A stretch of DNA of 64,000 nucleotides from Carnobacterium inhibens subsp. inhibens DSM 13024. GTDB taxonomy: Bacteria; Bacillota; Bacilli; Lactobacillales; Carnobacteriaceae. Of the stretch, positions 9,212 through 17,748 are shown piece after piece; position 1 is the first letter of the stretch, and every line of letters starts with the position of its first letter. Made by a program: the position numbers and the translations under genes. The DNA lies in NCBI RefSeq assembly GCF_000746825.1, contig NZ_JQIV01000006.1:1790784-1854783 (forward strand), in the 5' to 3' direction. The notes under the pieces were generated by a model that did not search any database, was not told the origin of the DNA, and saw only the letters and a program-made list of their open reading frames with translations.

Positions 9212-9475
9212 GATTAATTTTCCTCCATTAAATCGTTATAAGAATATAATATCAGAAAAAGCTTCTTATGAGAAATTACTTATCAAAATTCCACATCAAA
9301 GTTACGTAACTGTGTTCATCAATCAATAGGAAAAATGGAATGACTGTTCAACGGAATAGAGTGAGTACTTAGTAATGAGCTGAGTAAGGGCAGAGCACTG
9401 AGATAATTTACACAAGGAACCCGATGGATCGATAGATTATATAAAGAAATTTAGGGTCTACATTGACTTACTTCA
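9212..9475. other. Gap upstream of fabV, no gene found
   Basis: It holds the fabV 5' region on the minus strand, with an AT-rich promoter-like stretch near 9240-9260. I see no supported gene, repeat or convincing operator. Confidence 0.4.
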
Positions 9476-9586
9476 GTGGAAACAACAATAAGGAAAAATA
9501 TCAATTTATTTCTTCAGGCTGAGACGCTGAAGGATGTTATTGATCTGCAAAGAAATATTGCTGTTGTAGAAAGTAGATTAATATAG
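9476..9586 (+). pseudogene. Remnant of a DUF4349-type protein
   Basis: A 36-codon open stretch ends at a stop at 9584-9586 and has no start signal. Its translation, with LFLQAETLKDVIDLQ and then VVESRL, resembles the conserved helical part of DUF4349 proteins, where a leucine-rich segment precedes a 'diLeiq-el--v---IE-legRL' pattern. An in-frame stop cuts it off upstream. It is best read as a decayed gene fragment. The match is by eye. Confidence 0.4.
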
Positions 9587-9591
9587 CGTAA

Positions 9592-9637
9592 CCTCATTTA
9601 GATAAATCTCGGTGAACTGTATCATAAGTAATAATGA
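9592..9637. repeat. Dispersed repeat, copy 3
   Basis: The core GTGAACTGTATCATAAGTAA (9612-9631) with flanks CCTCATTTA before and AATGAAA after aligns with the whole of copy 1, although the outer stem is degenerate. The rest of the gap to 9908 shows no gene. Confidence 0.55.
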
Positions 9638-9908
9638 AATATAATCCAGGGTAATTTAAACCGTTAAGTATATATTTTTCTAAAATATCATGATAAAATA
9701 TTGGTAATTAATCTGATTAGAAAAATGTTAATCGAACTGTAATACTCACAAATTTTGAGCACCTTAGTACGTTAAAATTATTGAGAGAGGAGACGGAATA
9801 CTTGATGACGATAAGGATTTGTATTGTGTATTTTTTTAATTTGTAAGCCAAGAGATAAAAAATCTGACTTGATATATGAACGGAACAGTATGTGAGGAGA
9901 ACATTAAT

Positions 9909-10511
9909 ATGAAAAAGCTAAAAGTAAAGACTATAGTTTTTATATCAATCATTGGAGTATTTGGTTTTTTTATATTTTTTCAAACTAAATTAATTGAAAC
10001 CTCTGCTAATAAAACTTCTGAAACAGCATTAATGCAAGACAAATTAGTGGAGTTGTCAGAGTGGACAACATTAAAGTATGAATATAGCAATGTAATAGTA
10101 AGTCGCACAGATAAGAGTGTATCCGTGCTTGGTATAACTGATATTAATTATGCAGAGGCGATAAAGCTAATTGAATATTCCGGATATTTAAAAGCTGGGA
10201 CAAATTTTTCAAAACTTGAAATATCGTATGATGAAGTATCCAAGCAATTATTAGTAAGAGTCCCAAAATCTCAAATACTTGATAATGTTGTTGACACTGA
10301 TAAAACGAAAGTAGAAGATGTTAAGGGTGATATATTTTCAGATTATCCTACTCAGATAGTTTTTGACGAAATAAATAGTAATAAAAAAAATCTTGAAGAA
10401 GAAAAAGTTAGTCAAGGATTTTTGGAAGAAGCAGACAAAAGAATAAAAGTATTGTTAACTTCTTTTTTGGATTCTAATGGATTCAATGATGTTGTTATTG
10501 AATTCTTTTAA
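9909..10511 (+). CDS. DUF4230-like membrane-anchored protein
   Basis: About 200 residues. A basic start (MKKLKVKT) leads into one hydrophobic segment at about residues 8-26, so the rest is probably outside the cell. The order of conserved pieces fits DUF4230: ELSEWTTLKYEYSNV, the 'GYLKAGTNFSKLEI' turn, the 'LLVRVPKSQI' strand, and a C-terminal helix pair rich in Glu and Lys ending in a hydrophobic strand. The family's function is unknown. The ATG at 9909 has GAGGAG about eight bases upstream; an earlier ATG at 9876 does not. It has no obvious partner. Confidence 0.7.
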   Translation: MKKLKVKTIVFISIIGVFGFFIFFQTKLIETSANKTSETALMQDKLVELSEWTTLKYEYSNVIVSRTDKSVSVLGITDINYAEAIKLIEYSGYLKAGTNFSKLEISYDEVSKQLLVRVPKSQILDNVVDTDKTKVEDVKGDIFSDYPTQIVFDEINSNKKNLEEEKVSQGFLEEADKRIKVLLTSFLDSNGFNDVVIEFF

Positions 10512-10556
10512 ATTAAATACATAATTCTAGTAATGAAACTATACAGAGAATAATAA

Positions 10557-10603
10557 ACCATCATCCTAGCTTGAGTAGAATGAACTTAGTCTGAGATGAT
10601 GGT
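10557..10603 (+). terminator. Hairpin after the DUF4230-like gene
   Basis: ACCATCATC (10557-10565) pairs with GATGATGGT (10595-10603), followed by ATTTAATT. The U-tract is only moderate. From here to about 10860 nothing else is recognisable. Confidence 0.6.
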
Positions 10604-10890
10604 ATTTAATTCTATAAGTATAGTTTTATTTTTGTTTTGCAACTTTTGAATGGCTGTTTATGAAAGGCAGTATTGGTCTTGCGGTTGATACTTGTTTGAA
10701 TCAGTTGTTTTTTTAGTTTCTATTGTCCGCGCTCAATAATATATCAATGGTATTCAATGAAATAGCAACTTTTAAGTCTAATAGTTTTAAAACAAAATAG
10801 TATTCGAATTTATTGGAATAAGTAATATTTTTTCAGACACGTTTTTAATATATAGAGTTCTATTAGCCTAAAGTATATTACTTTTGAGAG

Positions 10891-10899
10891 TGGTATAAT
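10891..10899 (+). promoter_or_regulatory. Extended -10 promoter of the GTPase gene
   Basis: TGGTATAAT provides an extended -10 element about 105 bases before the start codon of the GTPase. No strong -35 is visible, which is normal for extended -10 promoters. Confidence 0.5.
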
Positions 10900-11004
10900 T
10901 ATTTTAAATGTTACGGGAATATAGAAAGATCAAGATTCGCAAGAATTACAAGCAGTATAGTAGAGTGAATTAGCTCTTATATTAGATAGGGGGGAAATAT
11001 TAAT

Positions 11005-12171
11005 ATGGAAAGAGGAAATGTATTAGTAATTGGAAATTCAGGAGTAGGAAAATCAACTTTGATAAATTCAGTTCTTGGAGATGAAATAGCGAAGACTGGA
11101 TATGGTTCTTCTGGTACAACGGAAAAGCTGGAAATATATGAAAGTGAAGAAGTACCTTTTAGAATTATCGATACGGTTGGCTTTGAACCATCATTGGTTA
11201 AACAATTTAAAGCGATCAATGCAGTAAAAAAATGGTCAAAGGAGAGCATTAAAGATGGAGAAGAAGATACCAAAATTAATGTGATTTGGTTTTGTATTGA
11301 GGGAACATCGAGTAAGTTGTTTCCAAAGACCATCAAAGACCTTTCTAGAGCAACTGCAATGTGGAAGACTGTTCCGATTGTCGTAGTCATTACGAAATCT
11401 TATTCTGTTCCAGAGAGGGTGCAGAATAAAGAAATGGTGGATAATGCTTTTGCGAAACAAAAGAAATATTCAAAAAATCTGAAACATACTGTCCCTGTTG
11501 TTGCATCCACCTATGTACTTAATGACACAGCATTTGCAGCGCCTGAAGGAATTACAGAGCTAATTGATGTGACAAATGAATTGATGCCAGAAGGAATAAA
11601 AGCTGGCGAGAACGACGTATACAAATTTAAATTAAAACGGAAAAAGGCTCTAGCTCAAGGTGTTGTTGGATTTTCAACTACAACTGCAGTAACGGTAGGT
11701 GCTGTACCTATTCCATTCGCTGATGCATTAATATTGGGTCCGATTGAAGTTGCCCAAGTAAAAGCTCTTGCCCATCTGTACGAAATTAGCAAAGATGAAG
11801 ACTCTAAAGAATTATTAAATGCTATTGTTGAAGTCGGAACAGTTAGTGTAGCTGCGAAAGTTGCAATTAACTCATTGAAAGCTATTCCGGGAATCAACAT
11901 AGCAGCGAGTGTACTAAATGCTATTATTGCAGGCGCAATTGTTGCTGCAATTGGGGAAGGTTCTATTTATGTGTTTGAAAAAGTATATACTGGAGAAAAA
12001 AGTATTAAAGATATTGAATGGGTTAAAAATGTAATGGAGTCTAAACTATCATCTCAATTCATAGAAAATGTAACGGTTGTTGTAGAAAAAATAGCGAATA
12101 GTGGTAGTACTAAGGATATCGGTAAACTAATCAATTCGCTATCATCATCGAAGCTCAAAATAAAACTATAA
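11005..12171 (+). CDS. GTPase with C-terminal DUF697-like membrane domain
   Basis: About 388 residues. The N-terminal Ras-like GTPase domain shows the P-loop GNSGVGKST (residues 10-18), the switch Thr in SSGTTEK, G3 DTVGF (about 56-60) and a G4-like VVITKSY where the usual Asp is replaced by Tyr, so base specificity may be altered. Residues about 215-330 are a hydrophobic Ala/Gly/Val-rich region typical of DUF697, found in membrane-associated GTPases. The ATG follows GGGGGGAA by nine bases. It is a single-gene unit in a gene-poor stretch. Role unknown; related bacterial GTPases act in membrane stress or conflict systems (inference). Confidence 0.85.
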   Translation: MERGNVLVIGNSGVGKSTLINSVLGDEIAKTGYGSSGTTEKLEIYESEEVPFRIIDTVGFEPSLVKQFKAINAVKKWSKESIKDGEEDTKINVIWFCIEGTSSKLFPKTIKDLSRATAMWKTVPIVVVITKSYSVPERVQNKEMVDNAFAKQKKYSKNLKHTVPVVASTYVLNDTAFAAPEGITELIDVTNELMPEGIKAGENDVYKFKLKRKKALAQGVVGFSTTTAVTVGAVPIPFADALILGPIEVAQVKALAHLYEISKDEDSKELLNAIVEVGTVSVAAKVAINSLKAIPGINIAASVLNAIIAGAIVAAIGEGSIYVFEKVYTGEKSIKDIEWVKNVMESKLSSQFIENVTVVVEKIANSGSTKDIGKLINSLSSSKLKIKL

Positions 12172-12803
12172 ATTACTAATAAAAAAGGACCTATGATAGA
12201 AGAGCAAGATAAACTATGATATTAGAAAGACGTGCTCTTTGTGTTAGCTTTCAGTGTCGATGTTAACTCTACATTTTAATTCCACAGCAACATAATCTTT
12301 CAATCAGCATACTAACATACTTGTGATATTCAATTGTCTTTTTAATGTGAGATAATTGAAATATCTAGTATGAATGTAGTAGAAGTATGAGTGCCGATTA
12401 TATCTCGTTCTAAGAAAAACTGGAGATGAGGTGTTCTTACCTTTATTTATGCTATAAAATATTGTTATGGATACTACAATATTACAGAGAATCGTACTAT
12501 AAATAAATAATTTTTTAGAAGAAGTAGAACGATTAGTTATTCTAAATTTCTATATCTATGCAATTTTTTCGCACTATTAAAAGTTGTTTGTTAGAATGAG
12601 CTTAAAGAAACTAAAAAAAGAATGAGTAAGATACATAAATGAGAAAATTTAATTTTTGTAAATTGATGTATAGGAAAATAACTTTTAATGTCTTATGGAA
12701 ATAATAGAGTGAAATATATTCAGTATGCACTTTAAGCGTTTATGAAAGAACTTAAAAATATATTTGATTTGACGTCAGTCATTCAAGGTGAGGAGACATA
12801 GTT
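12172..12803. other. Long gap with weak hairpin and degenerate repeat copy 4
   Basis: AAGAGCA near 12199 and TGCTCTT near 12233 could form a weak terminator after the GTPase gene. GAGAATCGTACTATAAATAA at 12487-12506 is a diverged copy of the dispersed core (about 16 of 20 positions). No gene could be supported in the remaining 500 bases. Confidence 0.4.
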
Positions 12804-13505
12804 ATGAACATTCATCCAATAAAAGCTTTTTCTGATAATTATATTTGGATTATTGAAGAAGGCACAGAAGCAGTGGTAGTCGATCCAGGAGAAGCTGAAC
12901 AAGTCATGGACTACTTAGAAGAAAAGCAGCTACAGTTAAACTCCATCCTTTTAACGCATAATCACGACGACCATATCGGAGGAGTTCAACAAATTTCAGC
13001 AAAATACCCAGATGCTTTAATTTATGGCCCAAAAGAAACGGGGGACATAGCTGACCATATCGTAGTGGATGGGGACTCCTTTAAGTTGCTAGGTCAAAAT
13101 GTCCAAGTATTAAAAACAGGCGGACACACTCACGGACATGTTAGTTTCTTAATGGAAAAAGCTCTCTTTTGCGGGGATGCCTTATTCTCAGCAGGCTGTG
13201 GCCGAGTATTTACAAAAGATTATCAAGCTCAATATGATGCCTTACAGAAATTCAAACAATTAGACGATGAGGTACAAGTATATGCCGCTCATGAATACAC
13301 GCAAACCAATTTACGCTTTGCGCATTCTATGCAGCCATCTAACACGTTCTTTTCTGAAGCCTTAGACCAAGTCAATGAAATGCGTGCAAAAGGAAAACCA
13401 ACTTTACCCACAACGATTGGCAGGGAGAAAAAAATCAATCTCTTTCTGCAAGCAGAGAAGATGGAAGACTTTAAAGAGTTGCGTAATGCTCGTGATGAGT
13501 TTTAG
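12804..13505 (+). CDS. gloB: Hydroxyacylglutathione hydrolase-like metallo-beta-lactamase-fold protein (glyoxalase II)
   Basis: About 233 residues. The metal-binding signature THNHDDHIGG (about residues 52-61) gives the THxHxDH motif, followed by His in GHTHGHVSF, Asp in FCGDALFSAGCGRVF and His in AAHEYT, the full set for a two-metal site. AFSDNYIWII at the N terminus and the C-terminal helical part are typical of GloB, which hydrolyses S-lactoylglutathione or a related thioester in methylglyoxal removal. The start follows GAGGAG. It heads a same-strand run with the next two genes, spaced 62 and 29 bases apart, and may share transcription with them. Confidence 0.9.
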   Translation: MNIHPIKAFSDNYIWIIEEGTEAVVVDPGEAEQVMDYLEEKQLQLNSILLTHNHDDHIGGVQQISAKYPDALIYGPKETGDIADHIVVDGDSFKLLGQNVQVLKTGGHTHGHVSFLMEKALFCGDALFSAGCGRVFTKDYQAQYDALQKFKQLDDEVQVYAAHEYTQTNLRFAHSMQPSNTFFSEALDQVNEMRAKGKPTLPTTIGREKKINLFLQAEKMEDFKELRNARDEF

Positions 13506-13567
13506 ATTATTCATTCAAATCCTGACACTAAGTTTTTACTAAATTATGTAAGGAGATACAAACAATT

Positions 13568-14275
13568 ATGAATTTTGAAACAGTTATGCAAGAGCTTGAA
13601 GACTTAAGTAAGCCAAGAATGAAGAAAATATATCTATCTAATGGCGCACAGGAGCCGCTTTTTGGTGTAACAACAGGTGAAATGAAACCTATGTCAAAGA
13701 AGATAAAAAAAAATCAACCTTTAGCAGAAGAGCTTTATGCTACAGGTAATTACGATGCCATGTATTTTGCAGGTGTCATTTCGGATCCAAAAGTTATGAC
13801 GGAGTTGGATTTTGATCGTTGGATGGATGCAGCTTATTTTTATATGTTATCTGATTTTGTGGTAGCTGTGACATTATCTGAGTCAGATATTGCACAAGAT
13901 GTTGCGGATAAATGGATCGCAAGTGGTCAAGAATTGAGGATGTCTGCGGGCTGGAGTTGTTATTGTTGGCTTTTAGGAAATCGTTCAGACAATGAATTTT
14001 CTGAGGGCAAGATCTCTGGCATGCTTGATCATGTGAAAAAGACGATTCATGATGCGCCGGAACGAACGAAAGCGTCCATGAATAATTTTCTATCCACTGT
14101 AGGGATTTCATTTTCTCCTTTACATGAAAAGGCAATTGAGACAGCAATGGAAGTAGGTACAGTGGAAGTCAAACGTGAAAACAAAAAAGACAGTACTTTA
14201 AATGCTTATGAGAGTATTCAAAAACAAGTAGAAAAAGGAAGAATCGGCTTTAAACGTAAATATGTAAGGTGTTAA
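13568..14275 (+). CDS. DNA alkylation repair protein (AlkD-like HEAT-repeat family)
   Basis: About 235 residues, all helical. The opening 'MQELEDLSKPRMKKIYLSNG' region, with FGVTTGEMKPMSKKIK, and the following LAEELYATGNYDAMYFAGVISDP match the DNA alkylation repair (AlkC/AlkD-like) family, whose glycosylases remove positively charged alkylated bases without flipping them. The WSCYCWLLGN helix is conserved in the variant common in Firmicutes. AGGAG precedes the ATG by about ten bases. It lies between gloB and a hydrolase gene on the same strand, consistent with electrophile and aldehyde damage defence. Substrate preference cannot be read from sequence. Confidence 0.85.
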   Translation: MNFETVMQELEDLSKPRMKKIYLSNGAQEPLFGVTTGEMKPMSKKIKKNQPLAEELYATGNYDAMYFAGVISDPKVMTELDFDRWMDAAYFYMLSDFVVAVTLSESDIAQDVADKWIASGQELRMSAGWSCYCWLLGNRSDNEFSEGKISGMLDHVKKTIHDAPERTKASMNNFLSTVGISFSPLHEKAIETAMEVGTVEVKRENKKDSTLNAYESIQKQVEKGRIGFKRKYVRC

Positions 14276-14304
14276 GACTAGCTTCACATAGGAGGTTTTA
14301 AGGT

Positions 14305-15180
14305 ATGGGAATGCAAGAGCATAAGTATATTGAGACGAATGGGATCAAGCTGCATGTTGTTCAACAAGGACCTGAAGAGGGACCGTTAGTACTGTTGCTA
14401 CATGGGTTTCCCGAATTTTGGTATGGTTGGAGTAATCAGATGTCTGAACTGGCAAATAAAGGATTTAGAGTATGGGCTCCAGATCAAAGAGGCTATAATC
14501 TTAGCGATAAACCTAAAAAAGTAAGTGATTACCGAATAGATTATTTAGCTGCAGATATTGCTGGCCTGATCAAAGTGTCCGGTAAAGAAAAAGTTATTTT
14601 AGTAGGACATGACTGGGGTGGAATCGTGGCTTGGAGAGTAGCAAGAGAATATCCTGAGTTATTGCATAAGTTAATTATTCTTAATGCTCCACATGAACTA
14701 GCTATGAGCAAACAACTCTTGCAACACCCCTTACAAATTCTAAAAAGTTCATATATTGCTTTCTTCCAATTACGAGGAATACCGGAAAAGATATTTAGTA
14801 TGTCTAATTGGAAAGCTGTAGAGAAGGCATTAGTGAGCAGCAGCCGAAAAGGAACCTTTAGTGAAAAAGATTTACAAAAATATCGTACTGCGTGGTCTCA
14901 ACCACGTGCTATGCGTTCAATGATCAATTGGTACCGTGCTCTAATATCCAACTATACTAGTTCGGATGTTCCTTCACGAGTGACTGTGCCAACTTTCTTG
15001 GTCTGGGGAGCTAAAGATCAATTTTTAGGTCCTGAATTGGCCCGTAAAAGTCTCGAATTTTGTGATGATGGTCGAGGAGTATTGCTGGGAGAAGCTACTC
15101 ACTGGGTACACCATGAAGAACCCGAACGTGTCAATAAGCTGATTCTTGATTTTATTATTAGTGAAGAGCCCCCTTTGTAG
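14305..15180 (+). CDS. Alpha/beta hydrolase, epoxide hydrolase-like
   Basis: About 291 residues. HGFPEFWYGW (about 29-38) gives the HGxP oxyanion motif of epoxide hydrolases and haloalkane dehalogenases, DQRGYNLSDKP follows, and GHDWGG (about 99-104) contains the nucleophile Asp in the elbow. A cap domain lies between about residues 130 and 210. WGAKDQF supplies the acid Asp and EATHWVHHEEP the catalytic His. This Asp-Asp-His set favours epoxide hydrolase or dehalogenase chemistry over an esterase, which would have Ser in the elbow. AGGAGG precedes the ATG at 14305. It is last in the run with gloB and the DNA repair gene. Confidence 0.87.
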   Translation: MGMQEHKYIETNGIKLHVVQQGPEEGPLVLLLHGFPEFWYGWSNQMSELANKGFRVWAPDQRGYNLSDKPKKVSDYRIDYLAADIAGLIKVSGKEKVILVGHDWGGIVAWRVAREYPELLHKLIILNAPHELAMSKQLLQHPLQILKSSYIAFFQLRGIPEKIFSMSNWKAVEKALVSSSRKGTFSEKDLQKYRTAWSQPRAMRSMINWYRALISNYTSSDVPSRVTVPTFLVWGAKDQFLGPELARKSLEFCDDGRGVLLGEATHWVHHEEPERVNKLILDFIISEEPPL

Positions 15181-15237
15181 TTCTCCCTGAGCGTATTTAA
15201 CTGTAACTAACGGTAACCAGAATAATAAACTCATATA

Positions 15238-15278
15238 AAAAGGCACAACATCCATTTATTACTGGACGGTGTGCCTTT
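15238..15278. terminator. Bidirectional terminator
   Basis: AAAGGCACA (15238-15246) pairs with TGTGCCTTT (15270-15278), with TCCA/TGGA pairing inside. It serves the hydrolase gene and the convergent transporter gene. Confidence 0.8.
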
Positions 15279-15289
15279 AATAATTTTTA

Positions 15290-15886
15290 TTATTTCACTT
15301 CGCCAATTGGCATAATAACTTTTCCATAAAGTTCATTCAAAACTTGTGCCATTGCAGCATAAATTGCTGAGAATCCACAAATGATTCCTTCGTAACCAGC
15401 AATGGTTAAAATAAGTGCAGAGCCTGTAAAATGACCTAAAGATAATAAAAGGAATAGAAGTGCTAATGATCCAAATACAACTTGTAAAGCTTTATTGATT
15501 CTAAGAGTTCCAATAAACATAGCAAATGTAAAGATAGCCCACATGAATAAGTAAGCTCCCATAGATTGACTAGAAGGCGCTTCGCCTAAACCCATAGTAG
15601 GTAAAATGTTTATTGCAATCAATGATAGCCAAAAGAATCCATAAGATGTGAATGCTGTAGCACCAAATGTATTATTCTTCTTCCATTCCATAATTCCTGC
15701 AATAACTTGTGCAAACCCGCCATAAAAGATGCCCATTGCAAAAATCATTGAATCCATTGGGAAAAATCCAGCGTTATGAAGATTTAACAATACAGTAGTC
15801 ATTCCGAAACCCAAAAGCCCAAGTGGAGCAGGGTTTGCAGTGATTTCTTTAAAGGTAACTGTTTTACCTAATTTATCTTTATCCAA
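15290..15886 (-). CDS. satP: Acetate/succinate uptake transporter, GPR1/FUN34/YaaH family
   Basis: About 198 residues with six hydrophobic segments, the size of YaaH/SatP proteins. The signature [14 protein letters not shown] lies directly before the first helix, followed by [24 protein letters not shown] and [11 protein letters not shown], all conserved in the family, which moves acetate and related short acids across the membrane. I choose the TTG at 15886 because GAGGAG is nine bases upstream; the ATG at 15919 would place that site inside the coding region. It stands alone. Gene name is by family resemblance. Confidence 0.88.
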   Translation of the reverse strand: MDKDKLGKTVTFKEITANPAPLGLLGFGMTTVLLNLHNAGFFPMDSMIFAMGIFYGGFAQVIAGIMEWKKNNTFGATAFTSYGFFWLSLIAINILPTMGLGEAPSSQSMGAYLFMWAIFTFAMFIGTLRINKALQVVFGSLALLFLLLSLGHFTGSALILTIAGYEGIICGFSAIYAAMAQVLNELYGKVIMPIGEVK

Positions 15887-16025
15887 TTTGTAAATCTCCT
15901 CTAAATATAATAGTCGCAAAAAAAATCGCGCGATTCTTATTATACAGAAGGTAGTTTATGCAAGTCAAATAAAAATCTGAATTAAATGCTTTGAAGCTAT
16001 TAATCATATTTATATACAAAAAAAA

Positions 16026-16046
16026 CCTAAAAATTAGATTTTTAGG
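16026..16046 (-). terminator. Terminator of the F420-ligase-like gene
   Basis: CCTAAAAAT (16026-16034) and ATTTTTAGG (16038-16046) form a tight hairpin. On the minus strand it is followed by a run of eight T. Confidence 0.75.
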
Positions 16047-16085
16047 GAATGACTTATTTTGAAATTTGTCTTTTTTGTATTAAAC

Positions 16086-17276
16086 TTATTTTGTATAGTT
16101 GTCGAAGTAACCTTGAATAAAAACGATAGGTGTTCCTTTATCTCCGCTACCAGAGGTTAAATCAGATAACGAACCGATTAAGTCTGTTAATCTACGTGGA
16201 GTAGTACCTTGCGCTTCCATCGTGCCAACTAAATCTTCCTTTTTATTCAGGATGTATTCAGAAATAGATTGTTTTAGATCTTCTCCACGAAGATGAGAGA
16301 AGTTATTGTCGGCTAAATATTTTAATTTCACTTCATTTGGAGTGCCTTCAAGTCCTACGGTGTATGCAGGTGAAACAACTGGATCTGCAAGTTCCCAAAT
16401 TTTACCAACTGGGTCTTTGAATGCCCCATCGCCATATACCATGACTTCAATTGTTTTACCTGTCAGTTCTTTTAATTTGGCTTGAATACCATCAACAATT
16501 GGTTGGCAATTGTTTGGAAAGAGTTTTAGGGTATCTTCTGTTGCTTTATTTGATCCAAGCAGGCCATAAGTTTCATTAAAGCCGCTACCATTGATTGATG
16601 CCGTTAAAATATCATCAAGGCCGTATACTGTTTCAGCTCCATTAGCTGATAAAATACGTTTTGTTCTAAAGCGTGAATGTATATCACTCGTTAGGACATG
16701 TTTAGTATACGTTAAAATAGTTTTGGGATTGTTTGAGAAAATGACTTCGCAAGTTGCGCCTTCAGCTTCAATCAACTCTCTATAGTAATCGATATAATCG
16801 ATTCCAGTAAATCGGTGTTTTTTATAACCGAAATGCTCACGGAATTCAGCTTCAGTTAAAACATCTGTCCATGGATTTACACCTTTGACATCCAATTCAT
16901 CAATCTCAACAAGTTGATTCCCTACTTCATCAGAAGGATAACTCAACATTAAGATGATACTATTTGCACCTTTTGCAATACCACGTAAAATATTTGCAAA
17001 GCGATTACGACTTAATATTGGGAAAATGACGCCAATTGTTTCATCACCGAATTTTGCTTTGATATCTTCAGCAATAGCATCAATTGATGCGTAGTTTCCT
17101 TGTGCGCGTGCTACAATTGATTCGGTTATAGTAACAATATCTCGATCTTCAAAAGAAAAATCTTTATTCTTAGCTGCATTTAAGACAGTCTCCACTACAA
17201 TTTGTTCAATATCGTCACCTTTATTGATGATTGGACCGCGAAGACCGCGTACTACTGTTCCTACTGTGTTTTCCAA
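16086..17276 (-). CDS. Coenzyme F420-0:L-glutamate ligase-like (CofE family) protein
   Basis: About 396 residues. The N-terminal half fits the CofE family: GLRGPIINKGDDI near residues 13-25, then DIVTITESIVARAQGNY and PILSRNRFANILRGIAKGA. In methanogens and actinobacteria CofE adds glutamate to coenzyme F420. It is longer than archaeal CofE (about 250 residues), with a C-terminal extension containing VYGDGAFKDPVGKIWELADP and a Gly/Ser-rich stretch near the end (SLSDLTSGSGDKGTP). Lactic acid bacteria are not known to make F420 and no other F420 gene is here, so its substrate is probably something else. The ATG follows GGAG. Monocistronic. Confidence 0.8.
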   Translation of the reverse strand: MENTVGTVVRGLRGPIINKGDDIEQIVVETVLNAAKNKDFSFEDRDIVTITESIVARAQGNYASIDAIAEDIKAKFGDETIGVIFPILSRNRFANILRGIAKGANSIILMLSYPSDEVGNQLVEIDELDVKGVNPWTDVLTEAEFREHFGYKKHRFTGIDYIDYYRELIEAEGATCEVIFSNNPKTILTYTKHVLTSDIHSRFRTKRILSANGAETVYGLDDILTASINGSGFNETYGLLGSNKATEDTLKLFPNNCQPIVDGIQAKLKELTGKTIEVMVYGDGAFKDPVGKIWELADPVVSPAYTVGLEGTPNEVKLKYLADNNFSHLRGEDLKQSISEYILNKKEDLVGTMEAQGTTPRRLTDLIGSLSDLTSGSGDKGTPIVFIQGYFDNYTK

Positions 17277-17568
17277 TATGATCTCTCCTAATAAATTGCT
17301 TTATAAAAATAGGCATAACTATTTACACACTATATCCTTATTATACCTTTCTGAACGGTTAGAAGTAAAATAGAATAATATACTAGATGAATATAACGAG
17401 TTATTGAAAAAGTGTACTTCTTTTAATTAATCAATGTCTCTTATATCTCTGTTTCAAAAATATTCTATTTCATACTCCGTTAGTGAAAACGTAGATTTAA
17501 ACTCATTTGTACTCAAAAGGAGTTTGTGTATCATGAGTTAATAGTATTATAAACAAAGAATTAAGTTG

Positions 17569-17627
17569 ATTAACATATGTTTCGGGGACGTACATAGTTT
17601 AAATGCAATTAACATATGTGGTATAAT
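17569..17627 (+). promoter_or_regulatory. Extended -10 promoter with paired direct repeats upstream of a Nudix gene
   Basis: ATTAACATATGT occurs twice, at 17569-17580 and 17608-17619, 39 bases apart. The second copy runs into TGGTATAAT (TATAAT at 17622-17627), an extended -10 promoter about 120 bases before the Nudix start. The rest of the 17277-17748 gap has no supported gene. Confidence 0.45.
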
Positions 17628-17748
17628 TACTAGGCGTACTTTAAACAAAAGTAGACTTAAAAGGACTTATTTAATTATAGAAATTGAAATCAGTAAATAG
17701 TCGAATGGTTCAATGTTATATATAGAATTTATTAAAGGAGAAGCTTAG

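Noticed and set aside
9212..9300. FabT operator upstream of fabV
   Set aside because: Only a half-site (ATTTTGATAA) is seen, without the second arm of the palindrome.
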